Shown: positions 1-11,500 of the stretch, piece after piece
Position numbering within the stretch: the first letter of the stretch is position 1
How the letters are laid out: each line of letters begins with the position of its first letter
The notes under the pieces: model-generated
The model's input: only the letters and a program-made list of their open reading frames with translations
Database searches by the model: none
Told to the model about the DNA's origin: nothing
From: Aplidium turbinatum
Lineage: Eukaryota; Chordata; Ascidiacea; Aplousobranchia; Polyclinidae
Direction of reading: 5' to 3'
Assembly: GCA_918807975.1 (NCBI GenBank)
Contig: OU964923.1
Location: forward strand, 7,006,001 to 7,070,000
DNA: 64,000 bases
Position numbers and translations under genes: made by a program

Positions 1-97
1 GCTTGTTTTAGTTTCAAATTTTCCTCGTTCAGTAGCTTTAGATGACTTTTGCTCTGTTTTAGTTCCTTTCTTATAATTTTAATTTCATTAGCTAAAT

Positions 98-565
98 CAG
101 TGATTCCCAACCGCGGTTCTTAGAGCCGCATGCGGCTCCAAACTAGCCTTCTTGCGGCTAAAAAACTTGCTAAGATAAGCCTTCTTACGAAAACCAATGC
201 CCAGAAAAACGCCTCTGTATTTGGATCAACTTACGTATGCGAAGCACTTTTTAGCAAAATGATCAGAATCAAAAATAAATATCGCAATCGGTTGACCGAT
301 GACCACCTCAAGCAGCTACTGCATACTGCATCCTCTGCAATTGCGCCTCGCTTTGACAAACATTAAAAGCTCAAAGCCAATGCCAAGTTGGACATTAAAT
401 TGATTTGTGTTATTTTTCTTGTTAGTGTTGCTATTCGTTGGTAATGGTACATGCTTTCATGCTCTAAAATTTTCGTCATAATTACTTGAGTGTTTTCATG
501 CGGCTCTATACGTACTCTGAAGTTTGAAATTCGGCCCAGACAACAAAAAAGGTTGGGAAGCATTG
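98..565 (+). mobile_element. internally deleted hAT transposon with transposase C-terminus
   Basis: The ends are short inverted repeats: CAGTGATTCCCAACC at the left and its near complement GGTTGGGAAGCATTG at the right. Flanks AGCTAAAT and AGCTAAAC form an 8-bp target duplication with one mismatch, as hAT elements make. Inside, about 130-366 on the plus strand encodes the C-terminal hAT dimerisation region: FGSTYVCEALFSKM, then KNKYRNRLTDDHL. The rest of the transposase is absent, so this is a non-autonomous remnant. It resembles the ZBED5/GTF2IRD2-like branch; that placing is from memory of the motif. Confidence 0.75.
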
Positions 566-618
566 AGCTAAACTCTCAACAGATGATATAAAGTAAATTA
601 ATTGAACGTTTCGCCGTC

Positions 619-692
619 GGCAGCCTGGTCTAGCGGTTATGATTTCGAAAGTTGTCATTTCGATGACGTAGGTTTGATTCCCACTTTTGCCA
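619..692 (+). repeat. tRNA-like sequence, probable SINE head
   Basis: An A-box-like TGGTCTAGCGG and a B-box-like GGTTTGATTCC are spaced as in a tRNA, and GGCA at the start can pair with TGCC at the end. The middle does not fold into a clear cloverleaf, so I read it as a tRNA-derived repeat or pseudo-tRNA rather than a working tRNA. Confidence 0.35.
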
Positions 693-1165
693 TAAATCTT
701 TTTTTGTAATTACCAAACAAAGTTCAAATAAAATATCAACTCTCTGGATGAGTGCTAGAAGGGTCACAATGATAATTAATAGGCACTTCCACGTCACAGA
801 CAAAGTAGTCTCTGATTGGTTCGAGGTTTCATTGGCTGTGGCAGAAGGTGGGCACTTTAACATGCTGATATCCAATTCAACTACGAACCTTCAGATGTTA
901 CGTTGTCCGTCCAATTGTGACTATTCCTGCATTCAGCCAAAGCGTTGATTATTGCTTTGAACTTTGTTTGGTAATTACAGAAGAAAAAAGAGCAATAGCA
1001 GTGCTGTCTTCTGTTTTCCTTTGTTCCGAGAAACCAACTTTGATGACGTCATGAACAGCGTAGCTTCTGATTGATTGATGGTTCGTGGTTGAATTGGATA
1101 TCTGCATGTTAAGGTGCTTGCCGTGGCCAGGGATTCATGGTATACTATGAATCCCTGACCGTGGC
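690..1165. repeat. imperfect fold-back repeat with a sharp palindrome
   Basis: Words in 690-890 return in inverse order at 960-1120, for example TAATTACCAAACAAAGTTC, and the stretch around ATATCCAATTCAAC matches GTTGAATTGGATAT. Near the right side CAGGGATTCAT (1128-1138) faces ATGAATCCCTG (1147-1157) around an 8-nt centre. No coding capacity was seen. Confidence 0.5.
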
Positions 1166-1179
1166 AGAATATGTTCATG

Positions 1180-2695
1180 TGACGTCGCTTTCTACTTCAA
1201 TGGTGCCATTCGCAGTTTACTTATTGACAATTCTCTGCAACAGCATTATTTGTTAAGTACGTTATTGTGATTATTAAATACATTCAGGGCTGCCTAAAGA
1301 TACTGCCTGATTTGTCACATTTTGTAGAAATTTCCAGATTTTGCCAACTTTGGGCGACTGTTTAATTTTTTTAAATTATATTTTTTCTCCTTCTTTACTG
1401 TTTTCCCGAGATGACGCAATAGGTTTTAGCATCCTCAGATGTTGGAAAACAAAGACAATTTGATTTCGAAGATTTTAGTCAGACTGTTAATTTTTCAATA
1501 ACAGTCTGATTGAGTGTTTTCAAATTACAACTTATTTTTTCTCATTTGCTAATGCTTCCCCAAGGCAACAAAAAGCTTTTATATCATTAAGAGACAGCAA
1601 AACGTAAAACATCTCAGAAAATGTCAGTCAAATACTAGCAGTAGCCGTAATCAAAATCTGCAAAATGTGACAAAGCAGGCCGCATATCCAGGTGGTCATG
1701 ATACATTGTTTGTTTGTTTTTTTTCTTTGGATGTTTGATATTAATTAAAAACCTGTTGGTCTGACTCTGATGCATATAAATAATAATAATAACGTGTATT
1801 TTATGTAACACATTTTCAGCGTCACTGTAACGAGACTTCCTGCGTTTCTGGTACAGACGTTGGAAATTGATTGCATCTATTTACATTTCCTGCGTTCCTT
1901 TGCATGCATACCTTTTGGGTTGCTTTGGTGGTTGAAAGTGAATACCGGTGTAACGGTCCAGGAGTTACTGTGGTCCAAAAGTTACCGTGCTGCTGCAGCG
2001 TGGCACTGTAGAAATGATGTCAGACCACAAATAACCAGAGCTGTCCGGCGCTTCTGAAAGCGATACAAAAACAAAAATTTTACAACTAAGTTTACTTGAG
2101 TAGTTACTCCCAAACAAATCTATACCTTTTCATTTAAGATTAATTAATGCCTAAAATTGTCAATGTAACTTTTTGAGCAGTAGAAATTTAATTATTTTCA
2201 TAAAATTTGGCAACCCTGGTAACTCTTGGACTGCGGTCACTCCTGGACCGTTGCACTGGTAAGTAAAATAAAGGTAAGTAGGTTCCACTCTGTTGATCAT
2301 CTTTTGTTGAACATTAGTTTGTGTGCTGCCTCAACTTTTATTTTTACGTATATGTCCGTAAAACACGGACTCTGTGGACACTGTGATGTACTACGATATT
2401 GGCAACAGTAGTGGGTGTCCAAAATAGTTTATAAATTGTAAAGAACGGCAAAGCCGTTGACGGTTGACAAGCTAATTTGGCCGCAGCACCAATGATTTTC
2501 CAAGGCTTCCAAAACAAGACCCCCCTATAAAAGTAAAATAGCTTGTATACGAAAATATATACAGGGAGGTAGCCTAGTACCAATGAAAATATTGAAGGAA
2601 AAGTAGTTTTAACAAGCTATAAGGAATTAATGTAGACCTACATAATACAGCACATCTTAATTTTTTATGAATTAAACTAATGCAGGCACAAGTAC
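1180..2695. other. no gene recognised
   Basis: AT-rich sequence with short T-runs and small open frames. I see no splice-supported exon, RNA gene or familiar repeat here. Confidence 0.5.
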
Positions 2696-2703
2696 AACGG
2701 TGT

Positions 2704-2776
2704 TTTATCCAAGTTTTCTAGTTTTCCTGGAAAGGTTCGGGGCCATCAAAAGCTTCCTAGGCCTTGGTCTAAATTA
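2704..2776 (+). repeat. fragment of the GGGCCC-rich interspersed repeat
   Basis: The order CCTGGAAAGGTTCGGGGCC ... AAAGCTTCCTAGGCC ... TTGGTCTAAA parallels the right half of the copy at 33568-33760. Short and diverged. Confidence 0.4.
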
Positions 2777-2789
2777 ATGACAATAGCCT

Positions 2790-3670
2790 ACATTACGGGA
2801 CGTGCAACTCCGTTGTTCCGGAAGCATTAGAAGGGTCAATTACCAATTTAACATTTTTTACGCTTTGCTGCTGGCTTGCTTTCAATTAAAAACCTTAAAT
2901 TACTTTAAAACCAACTTCCATCTTCTTGTATAACCCATAAAAAGTACATTATTTTTTTAAATCAGAAAAAAAAACGTAACCCTTCTTAATTGTGTTGCGG
3001 ATAAGTTAAAGCGGATGTAGTTTCCCTTTTACTTTAGTTCGAACGTACCTCTCAATCTGCCTGAGCGCTACAATGCTTGTTGACTGTACCGCCTCAATAA
3101 GAAGGTCTAGGTGGATAGTCTAGCATCCTTTGACTCTCGCTAACATCCAACTCACAGTGGATGTTGTTTAAATAAAGGGATTTCACAGTGAGGAAGCTAT
3201 ATGGCTTTCATTTACAAACAGGAATTTGTTGAGCACTAATTTTGTTCACTCTAAAAATAAGTCAATTCTTTTACAAAAATCTGAATTAAATTTTGGAGCT
3301 AGTGAAACTGCAAGTGAAATAATTGAAGATTTTAAGCAGGCCTATGTCTCAGAAAGTAGAAAGATTTCCTATTCCTCACATTGAGTTTTAGCAGGATACT
3401 TTTGTTTCTGCAATTTTGTATTTGGCCTATTTTTTACTGTGCTTTTTTTTTAAATGTTTCAATTTCCTCAAGTAAATCTTCATACGCCTGCTTTTTTAGA
3501 ACATAAAAACATACAGCAACTCCTTTTAAAACAAACACTACAGCTTTCTCCTGTTTGTCTCACCACGTAAAACTTGAACATTAAAGCTTTATTTTTTCCT
3601 GCATTGGCAGCTTATTCGATTGACTATGTGGTCTTTCCGTCCCATCCTAGACAAAGTAATAATAAAGTTT
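2790..3670. other. no gene recognised
   Basis: AT-rich intergenic sequence. I see no exon, RNA gene or known repeat that I can support. Confidence 0.5.
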
Positions 3671-3677
3671 GTTAATT

Positions 3678-3962
3678 TAGCCCTCTATTAGCGCGTTGGG
3701 CTCGCAGTCGAGAGCCTGCGTGTTCGACTCTAGCCACCCGCACTTGCTGTTGTTTCTCTGGGAAAGAAACTTTACGATAATTGCCTCTACCCAGTGATCG
3801 ATTTGGAGTAATGAGTAGTACCAAATTTAAGTCATAAGCAGAGTAGACAACCGGAAACAGACATTGCCGTCGGCTGCAGCTTGGGTCAGGTGTATGTCGG
3901 AAGGCGTACACCGATGCATAGCGCTCAAGTCCGCTTTCCCGCAATGCAGGATAAAGATAAAC
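3678..3962 (+). repeat. tRNA-derived SINE, family B, first of two tandem copies
   Basis: TTAGCGCGTTGGGCTCGCAG and GTTCGACTC mark a tRNA-related head with A and B boxes. A body of about 220 bp follows and ends GCAATGCAGGATAAAGATAAA. The extreme 5' end differs from the next copy. Confidence 0.75.
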
Positions 3963-3965
3963 AAT

Positions 3966-4285
3966 GGCCGAGTGGTAATGGCCGAGTGGTTAGCGCGTTG
4001 GGCTCGCAGTCGAGAGCCTGCATGTTCGACTCCAGCCACCCGCACTTGCTGTTGTTTCTCTGGGCAAGAAACTTTACGATAATTGCCTCTACCCAGTGAT
4101 CGATTTCGAGTAATGGGTAGTACCAAATTTAAGTCATAAATAGAGTAGACAACCGGAAACAGACATTGCCGTCGGCTGCAGCGTGGGTCAGGTGTACGTC
4201 GGAAGCCGTACACCGATGCATAGCGCTCAAGTCCGCTTTCTCGCAATGCAGGATAAAGATAAACAAACAAACAAACAAAGCAAAA
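3966..4285 (+). repeat. tRNA-derived SINE, family B, second tandem copy
   Basis: Begins TGGCCGAGTGGTTAGCGCG, a type-II-like A-box region, with B box GTTCGACTCC. The body is nearly identical to the preceding copy and ends in an (AAAC)n tail at about 4260-4277. The duplicated TGGCCGAGTGGT at the join suggests insertion of one copy into the tail of the other, or unequal exchange. Confidence 0.8.
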
Positions 4286-4727
4286 CAAATACACTACGCA
4301 TTGCTCAAATGCACATTGCTCTGCGCTTTTCACAAAGTAGTTTTAAAACAACCGTATGGTGGTGCAGCCGAGTTATCCACTTTTTATGGTGCTTGCGAAG
4401 AAAGAACAAGATTAAGGTGCCATTTGATATAAAATTCTTAATGTGATCTATTCTGACAGGGTATCGAATTTATTTTATCGTTTCAAAAGAGAAACCTTTA
4501 CCGGATGAAATGTGGTAAATTTGTGCAGAAATATTTGAAACCGCGTGTTTTAGCATATTGGTTTGATAAATTAAAAAAAAAACTTCCTATTGGGATGCAT
4601 GTTCTAAAATTTTATTGGCTTATTTTTGGTACTTCAAAATTACAAAAATAGTATGGAAAATGTGTCAAATAATATTAAGCTATCATTAATCATAAGGAAT
4701 ACAACTTAAATAGATTTGGTGGTTGCT

Positions 4728-4797
4728 TTTAAATCTTTAACCTCGTACTGACAAAGCCTTTGATAGGTTATACTTGGTAGTTTCGCATGCTTGTTAG
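4728..4797 (-). repeat. SINE family A, 3' fragment
   Basis: Reads as the complement of the 3' end of the copy at 8124-8410 (CTGACAAAGCC, TAGGTTATACTTGGTAG). Confidence 0.55.
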
Positions 4798-4849
4798 CAA
4801 AAAAGCGATAGGCTACTTCGAACAAAAACTACGTATATGCAAATCCGTA

Positions 4850-7063
4850 TGATGCCAGAAAAACATGGCGAACCATTAACTCGCTGTTACCAAATAAAGA
4901 ATCATCCCAAGCTACAGTTGGTACTATTAACGTAGAAGAAACACAAATCTTCCAGCGAAAAATTATAGCCGAAAACGTCAATAACTATTTTTGTATAATT
5001 GGAAAATACTTGGCTGATAAGCGATAATGTTGAACCAGTGATGATTATGATTACCTCAGGTACCTGAACAATTGAGTCCAATCGTTCATCTATTTCGAAT
5101 CAACGGATGAAAATGAAGTGGTCAATGAGAAGTTTTTTAGATACTATGAAAGCGTCTGGTTATGATAATATATCGCCATATTTTTCCGACCTGTATCAAG
5201 CATTATCGCATCTCTATTGACAGCTTTGATCAACTATTCATTCACATAGCCTATGGAAATTTTTCGGACAAACTAAAAACTGCCAAAGTTTACCAGTTTC
5301 TAAGTCTGAAAACAAACAAGAAGTTTCGTTGTTATCGTATTTCTCCAAACTATTCGAAAAGCTAATATTTAAGCGAATTCTTGTTTTGATAAAAATTCTG
5401 TACTCATTCCTACTCAATATGGGTTCCGTGCTAACCGCTCTACAACTCATGCCGCTCTCGATATCATATATCATCAGCACTTTCTAGGATCGAATGAAGA
5501 TCAACGATTTTACAGGGCTTGCTTTCTTGGATCTAAAAAAGGCTTTCGATACTGTTTGCCATAAACGACTCTTGCGCAAACTTGATCACTATGGTATCCG
5601 GGGAGTAGCAAACGACCTTGTCTCATCCTATTTGAATGGCCATCAACAATATATCGAGAATAACAATAACTGTTCCACTCATCAGTTTATTGAGTACGGT
5701 GTTCCACAGGGATCTACACTAGGTCCATTGCTATTCTTGGTATAATTATTATTAATGATTTGTCCAATAGCATATCAACAATACTAAAATTGCTTGCCGA
5801 TGACACTTGTCTCATTGTCAAAGGCGAAAACTTAACTCTGTTAGAAAACAAGCTCAATTCGGATCTAGTTGAAATTAATAGCTGGATAAATGCCAACAAG
5901 TTAACTACCAATACTACAAAATCAAATTTATTAGCAATTCCGCCAAAAACTGCAGTAATTTTGATAAAATCTATGTGCTCTACAACTATAATAAATTAAA
6001 AATAGTTGACCATGTTAAATATCGGAGTAACGATCGACCATCAACTTTCGTATCCCACATTGATGATCTAAAATCGAAACTTACCAAGTCCGTCGGCATC
6101 TTGTTTCACTTGAAATCTTTTATGCTTCCGAAAATAAGACTTCAGTTATATCACTTGCTTGTGCATCACTATATACAATACACCATGACACTATGGGTTC
6201 CACTTTTAAGACACAATCATGTCGACAAACTTCAAGCATTCCAAAACAAAGCAATAAAAAACGTTGCGGGAGGTAGATGGTCGGATCACATGACACCATA
6301 TTTCAAACAACTAAATGTTCTTAATAAAAGATTTGTTCAACTCGAAACTGCAAAATTAATATACAAATATGAAAACAATTTACTACCATGAACATTCTAT
6401 AATTATTTTAAAGAGGCAAAAAATGTATATTTTGCAATACTAGAAATGCAATTAACATGAATAATTTTTATGTTCCTCAATACTCATCTTCAAAACTTCA
6501 ACGTAGTTTCAAATATAAAGGTGTGGAAAATTGGAACTCAATCCCGTTGGAAATGAAAAAAAAAATACCTAACTTGAAAAAGGTTTTTATAAAAATCATT
6601 ATAAAAACCTTCTACTATCGTATTACTAATGTTGATGGCATTAGACCTATGTAGATCTCTTATTGTTCGATGTAGTACTGTGCATGCATATCTGTCAACG
6701 TTCTAGTGGAACTATTCAACTGACGCGTATTATATGTTCATTCAAGCAACTATGCTGTAAACTTATGTTCCATTTTTATCAACTTTGTGTTAATTAGAAT
6801 TTGTTTGCGTTCTTCTGCCTGGTCGCGCAATGAGCGCGAAAATATCTTACAAGCATGTTTCTTTTATATTTAATTTGTTACCTTTTCTTTTATTGATGAG
6901 AGTGGCTGCTTAACTAAAAGATCTTCCAAGTCACTTCGCAGCCCCCCGTTGCAGCATCGACACATTCTACGTGATTGTTTATATTATTTGAATTTGCTTT
7001 ATGGTTGTGTGTTATTTATACTCACAATAAATAAACATCATCAATCAATCAATCAATCAATCA
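4850..7063 (+). mobile_element. 5'-truncated non-LTR retrotransposon (LINE, CR1/L2-like)
   Basis: Plus-strand frames carry reverse transcriptase blocks in the right order: the pre-RT linker (KTWRTINSLLPNK, 4855 on), AFLDLKKAFDTV (about 5520), GVPQGSTLGPLLFLV (about 5700), LADDT in place of the usual FADDT (about 5797), then the thumb and C-terminal region (LYHLLVHHYIQYT, LQAFQNKAIKNV) to about 6650. Endonuclease and ORF1 are missing. Several frame changes and stops break the ORF, so it is dead. It ends AATAAATAAACATCATC and then (AATC)n at 7041-7063, the short tandem 3' tail typical of CR1/L2-group LINEs. The clade is inferred from motif style. Confidence 0.85.
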
Positions 7064-7067
7064 TTAT

Positions 7068-7284
7068 AGAGGATTTTTGAAGCAGAAGCCGGTTACCGAG
7101 ATTGGCGGAGAGTGAAGTTTCCCGATTGTTGAAATGTTGTTGCCAAAGAATTGATCCATCCATTAGGTGCCGCTGAATTGAGAGCAGTCCTTGAAAATGC
7201 GTTACTTAAGCGCACACCTAGAGAGTCGAACCAGCGCCGCTTGATCTTGTTGAGCGCGTAACCACTGAGCTAACGGTGGGCACC
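7068..7284 (-). repeat. tRNA-derived SINE, family A
   Basis: On the minus strand it starts with a tRNA-like head (GTTAGCTCAGTGGTTACGCG, then GGTTCGACTC) and runs into the shared body. It is cut off where it meets the LINE tail at 7063, and its own 3' end is missing. Confidence 0.75.
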
Positions 7285-7294
7285 CTTGGTAGAT

Positions 7295-7402
7295 AAAGTG
7301 AAGGTTCCGATTGTTGCTGAAGTCTCAGCTGTTTGTAAATTTCCAATCCACTAGAACTAGATGCCGCTGATTAGAAAGCAACTCTTAAAATATGTTACTT
7401 CA
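7295..7402 (-). repeat. SINE family A, degenerate fragment
   Basis: Complement of the body region: AAGTGAAGGTTCCGATTGTT, then CCACTAGAACTAGATGCCGC. It follows directly on the preceding copy. Confidence 0.5.
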
Positions 7403-7727
7403 CTTGTGAGGCCCAAGTGTAAAATGGCTCTATTTTGGCAAGGCTCAGCAGATTGAATGATCGTAAAAGCTATAAATCAGTTTATTGAATTCGAGCACAG
7501 CACAGGTAGCTAGTCTGAGTGGACTACTAATTGTTATGAAAACAGATTATATGTCTATTTAATTTTAACGGAATACTGTTACCGCTAATTGGCGCTGCAG
7601 ATCTACATTAAGAATTTTTTTGTTTTGTAGGAGTCGCTGACGAAATGAAACATCAATTGCTCAACGATCAATGGTACGCGGGTTCCATACTCAACCGTTG
7701 CATTTGTAAATATATTCTATTTTAGGA

Positions 7728-7800
7728 CAGTGATTCGCAACCGCAGCCCATCGTGTCGCATGCGGTCCTCAGCAAGTCTTCCTGCGGTCCTCATCGATGC
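7728..7800 (+). mobile_element. left end of a hAT element like that at 98-565
   Basis: CAGTGATTCGCAACCGCAG and CGCATGCGGTCC match the left end of the hAT at 98-565. I found no right end. Confidence 0.5.
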
Positions 7801-8123
7801 GGCAAAAATATTTTTTTGTATTAGAAGAACTGCTTAAAATGTCGAGAATACATTGCTGTCACATAACTTACGTGCTAGCCTAAAATGCCTTAGTACTTTT
7901 TGCTTAAGGTTAGGTAAAGTTTCTGATGAAAAATATTTAAAAAAACCAAATGCCATCCAAACACAAAGATACTGAATTGGTCAAGAAATACCATATAGCA
8001 CGATAAACATTCGGCAGTGTGAGTCTGCCATTGGTCATCGGATTAAACTGAACAGTTTGTGCAAAACAAACTGACCTACACTTACTGCACTGTAACAGTA
8101 GATTGCCTGTCAACAAGATTTGT

Positions 8124-8410
8124 CCGCCCCGATAGCTCAGTGGTTACGCACCCGGCTCAAGATCACGCGCCGCAAGTTCGACTCTCGGGGTGTGCGCTTG
8201 AGCAATGCATTTCAGGACTGCTCTCCATTCAGCGGCACCTAGTGAATGGGATAATTCCCTAACAACACTTCAACAATCGGAAAACTTCACTTCACTTTGC
8301 TAATCTCGGTAACCTGTCCGGCGTCAAAAACCTCTACAAGTATGCGAACCTACCAGGAAAAACCACTCAAGGCTTTGTCAGTCCGAGGATAAAGATTCAA
8401 AACCAACCAA
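8124..8410 (+). repeat. tRNA-derived SINE, family A, longest copy
   Basis: Begins GCCCCGATAGCTCAGTGGTT (A box), then GTTCGACTC (B box). A body of about 200 bp follows, ending AGGATAAAGATTCAAAACC. This copy is the reference for the seven other family A pieces in the window. Confidence 0.85.
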
Positions 8411-9955
8411 GTAGCGAAGTTCATTGCTGATTTTTTTGTTCAGACTGTTACTTTTTTGTTTCAGATTGCAACACATTTCAATGTTAATCTGTTTTAAAGT
8501 TGACCAGAGTATCCAGATGATAACCAGTCGTGGCTCAATTGGAATCTCTGTGTGATGTTGCTGAACTTTTGCATATAATGCTATTAGCCTTGGAATACTT
8601 TAGTACCAATGTTGGTTCACTAATTCGAACAATATGAGTGTCATAGCTTCTCCACTTTGGAATAAGGTTTCTTTAAAGGAATACCCTTGATAGATTATTA
8701 TCGATTTAGCACGTCCTTAATAAATCAGTATAGAAATGTGCTAAACGTGTAGAAAAACCTATATATTGTATATCTTCGGAAAGAGTATGAAAATTGTAAT
8801 CAAACTATGACACCAAGCAAATAAAATCAGCCAGAGTCGAAAACTTGTTTAATCTATTGCGAAATTCTTCGTCATCGTTTGAAACAGCGGTTCTTTAGTA
8901 TTTTCTTCAAATAGAATGTTGTTGTTATTGCAAATCTTGTGTTGCCTAAAATAAACGTTGTATGACCTTTGCAGTAACAAACTACTCCTGGAAACACTGT
9001 CAAGAATATTTATGCACGGACGAATAAAGAACTTTTTGCAGTAAAAAGCAGTTTTCCCGCTGTTCAAAATCCTGTGATACCAAGATGTCTGGTGACCACA
9101 CAAACAACAAAGCCTCTAAAATTAGATGGTCAATTGTTACCCAACAGTCCTATATTAAATATTTTATTGTGTTAGACTGATTTAAAAACTGCGTTAGGTT
9201 CCAAGTAGCCTACTCATTAAAAGGGTTCTAAATAATTGAAAGGACGACGGTTTTATTAGCCACAGGGCAAGGCAGCAAATCAGAAGTCACTACATCTTTG
9301 AAATAGCGTAAGAACCAACCTTCTAATATGTTGCTTATTACATTCTCAAGGATTATCTGAAAATGAGTAGAGTTAGTTGGTAGGATTTAGATTTACGACT
9401 TGTTCAGATTTTCCAACAACCGTTTGTGAAATGTAAGAGATGAGAAAGCATGTAGTGCAAATTCTCAACATTAAATCTTTTCAAACTTATTCAATTATCT
9501 TTAGCAAACTCTATAGAGTTTCGCAACCCTGATCGAGGACACAGGTCTTTATGAGAGCATGTTTCTCGATTCCTTCACGACCGCACAATATTGAATGAAA
9601 ATGTTCTCCCTTGTAATTCTTTCCAGGCTTCTTTCAATTTTCAATGACGCTCGTGAATCCGAACAGTTTAGTTTTGCATCGATTTGAATCTTAACAGTAA
9701 CTTGAGGTCTCTGTCATTTTTAAACCTCTTCACTATCAATTTTATTAACAGGATAAATTTAAAATGGTTTGGTCTTTGGAAATCATTTTTGTCCATTTGG
9801 GTGTCTCTGCAAACCTGAACCATTCAACTAATAACATTGATAATTCAGGTTTCTCTACTTTAGCGAAATATTTACCCCTTCCCCCGAAATGTTTTTGATC
9901 ACAATTTTACACTCTGTTACAACATCATTTGATAAAGTTTTACTATTGATTTAGG
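8411..9955. other. no gene recognised
   Basis: AT-rich sequence with no exon, RNA gene or named repeat that I can support. Confidence 0.5.
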
Positions 9956-9984
9956 CTGAAAGTACTAAGTCAAAATGGGCCATT

Positions 9985-10137
9985 TTAAGGTATTTTTCAA
10001 AAATTTTCTAGCAAAGGCCCCCCAGACCCCCTCTGGGTGATTTGTCGTAAGTGACTCGTTTCCGAACTCACCCCTCATTTGCAAAAATACTTATTTTCCC
10101 CCCAGAAATCTGTGTTAGCTACACCCCTGAGTACCAT
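9985..10137. repeat. partial C-rich MITE end (GTGGCGTAGC family)
   Basis: GGCCCCCCAGACCCCCTCT and the terminal GTTAGCTACACCCCTG resemble the right end of the hAT-type MITE at 40880-41308. The left end was not found. Confidence 0.4.
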
Positions 10138-10888
10138 CAATTAATTTTTTTCTAATTATTCCTTTTACAAAGTAATGTGATTTGATAAAACGAGACAACA
10201 TAGATTAGAAAAGCTGCAAAAGAGATGTTGATTGCTGATTGGCAAGCACAGGATTTCTTTTCGCGTACAAATTCAACAGCCCTGACACAATCACGTTAAT
10301 TCGGAAAACCAACATCAACTGGTTCCAGAGTCCAAAAACTGAAATAACAAATGCTGCTGAAATTTTCGCACTCCAATTGAATTCATTCATGGGCAAGCAT
10401 ATTTTGTCCAATCAGATTACAATGATTTTTGTTGCTCGATTTTAATTGGTGGAAAACTTCTTGTCTGCGTTCTTTTGAATAGTGGAGTGAGACTTTAAAA
10501 AAACAAGACAATAGACCTTTTCCGAGCTGATCTCAGTCAAGCGTGACCGGGTAAACACGGTCCTCTGAGATGGCGAAGTCAGAACTGATTTTGCTTGAAA
10601 CTTGTTGCATTTTTGCGCGTATTGTAAGTTGCAACGACATCGCAACGTTTTCTAAGTAGTTTTTATCTGGACAAACATTTAATGTCTATGAAACCTTTTG
10701 TCAGTTCGTTTCATTTTTTTGACAGAAAGATACCAGTTAACATGCTTGGAATAGTTAATCAAATTTGGGCTGTTTGTTGCATGCTTTGCAATTTTAAAGG
10801 CCAATACTTTCATCAGAAAAAGATTAGACATCGCTTGTAAGAATGTTTTGTTAATTTCATCATGTTCATGCAGTGACCTGTTATCACC

Positions 10889-11265
10889 TCACCTGAATAT
10901 GAACCGTCTGTTTGTCTGCACTGAATAAAGTGGCTTTAGATGTAAAAATGTGCAGATTTCAAAGAGCGAAATGATTTGTTGAGTTCCCTCTGTACTGCAT
11001 AAATAGTTTAAAGCATAGCCGAAGTAAAAATTGTTTAGTTTAGGTAACATAAAATTCCAAAAATCACCATCAAATGGAGTTCTCTGTACAAACAGTGACT
11101 TGGACGTTGACACAATAAGATCACACCAAGTCATTCCAGATATAGCCATTTGTCCTTGAATTTGGAAATGATAGTGATGAGAGATCTTCAATTGTGGCAA
11201 GTTTGTTTTTGCCTGGTTCAGTTCTAAACAAAAGTCAGGGTAAGACGTTGCTGCTCTGACGCCAG
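10889..11265 (-). pseudogene. YqaJ-like exonuclease fragment
   Basis: The minus-strand frame reads LPQLKISHHYHFQIQGQMAI, then GMTWCDLIVSTS, then FDGDFWNFMLPKLNNFY. This is the YqaJ pattern: a paired-histidine/tyrosine helix, QxQGQMA, WCDFxVWT and FDxxFW. In working members, QxQ and its neighbours form part of the PDDEXK-fold catalytic face. The N-terminal part of the domain is cut by an inserted MITE end near 11270, and the frame runs to a stop at 10889. It lies inside a long-TIR transposon, so it is transposon cargo, not a host gene. Confidence 0.65.
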
Positions 11266-11270
11266 TGGCG

Positions 11271-11500
11271 TAGCCAGAAAAAAAATTGGGGGGGGGGGGC
11301 AAATATTTGATGAATTGAAGAGAACGACAAAGTGTTTGATTTAAGACATCGCCACCTGATGTGCAGTGGCGTATCCTGGTGGTTTCAGCAAGGGAAGCAA
11401 TAAAGCTGGCGGGGGGTTAGAGCGTGCCGAAGGCACGCGTATTCTAGGGGGGGTCCGGGGGCGTGCTCCCCCGGAAACATTTTGCAAAATTACACTCAAA
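11271..11500 (+). mobile_element. two truncated hAT-type MITE left ends
   Basis: CAGTGGCGTAGCCAG at 11271 and CAGTGGCGTATCCTGG at about 11363 match the TIR of the intact copy at 40880-41308. G- and C-rich internal tracts follow. No right ends (CTACGCTACTG type) were found. Confidence 0.5.

Noticed and set aside
619-692. Functional tRNA gene
   Set aside because: A and B boxes are present but the anticodon arm does not fold. It is more likely a SINE head.
3827-4333. 168-codon minus-strand open frame
   Set aside because: It spans the two tandem SINE copies and its peptide repeats itself accordingly. It is a shadow of the SINEs.
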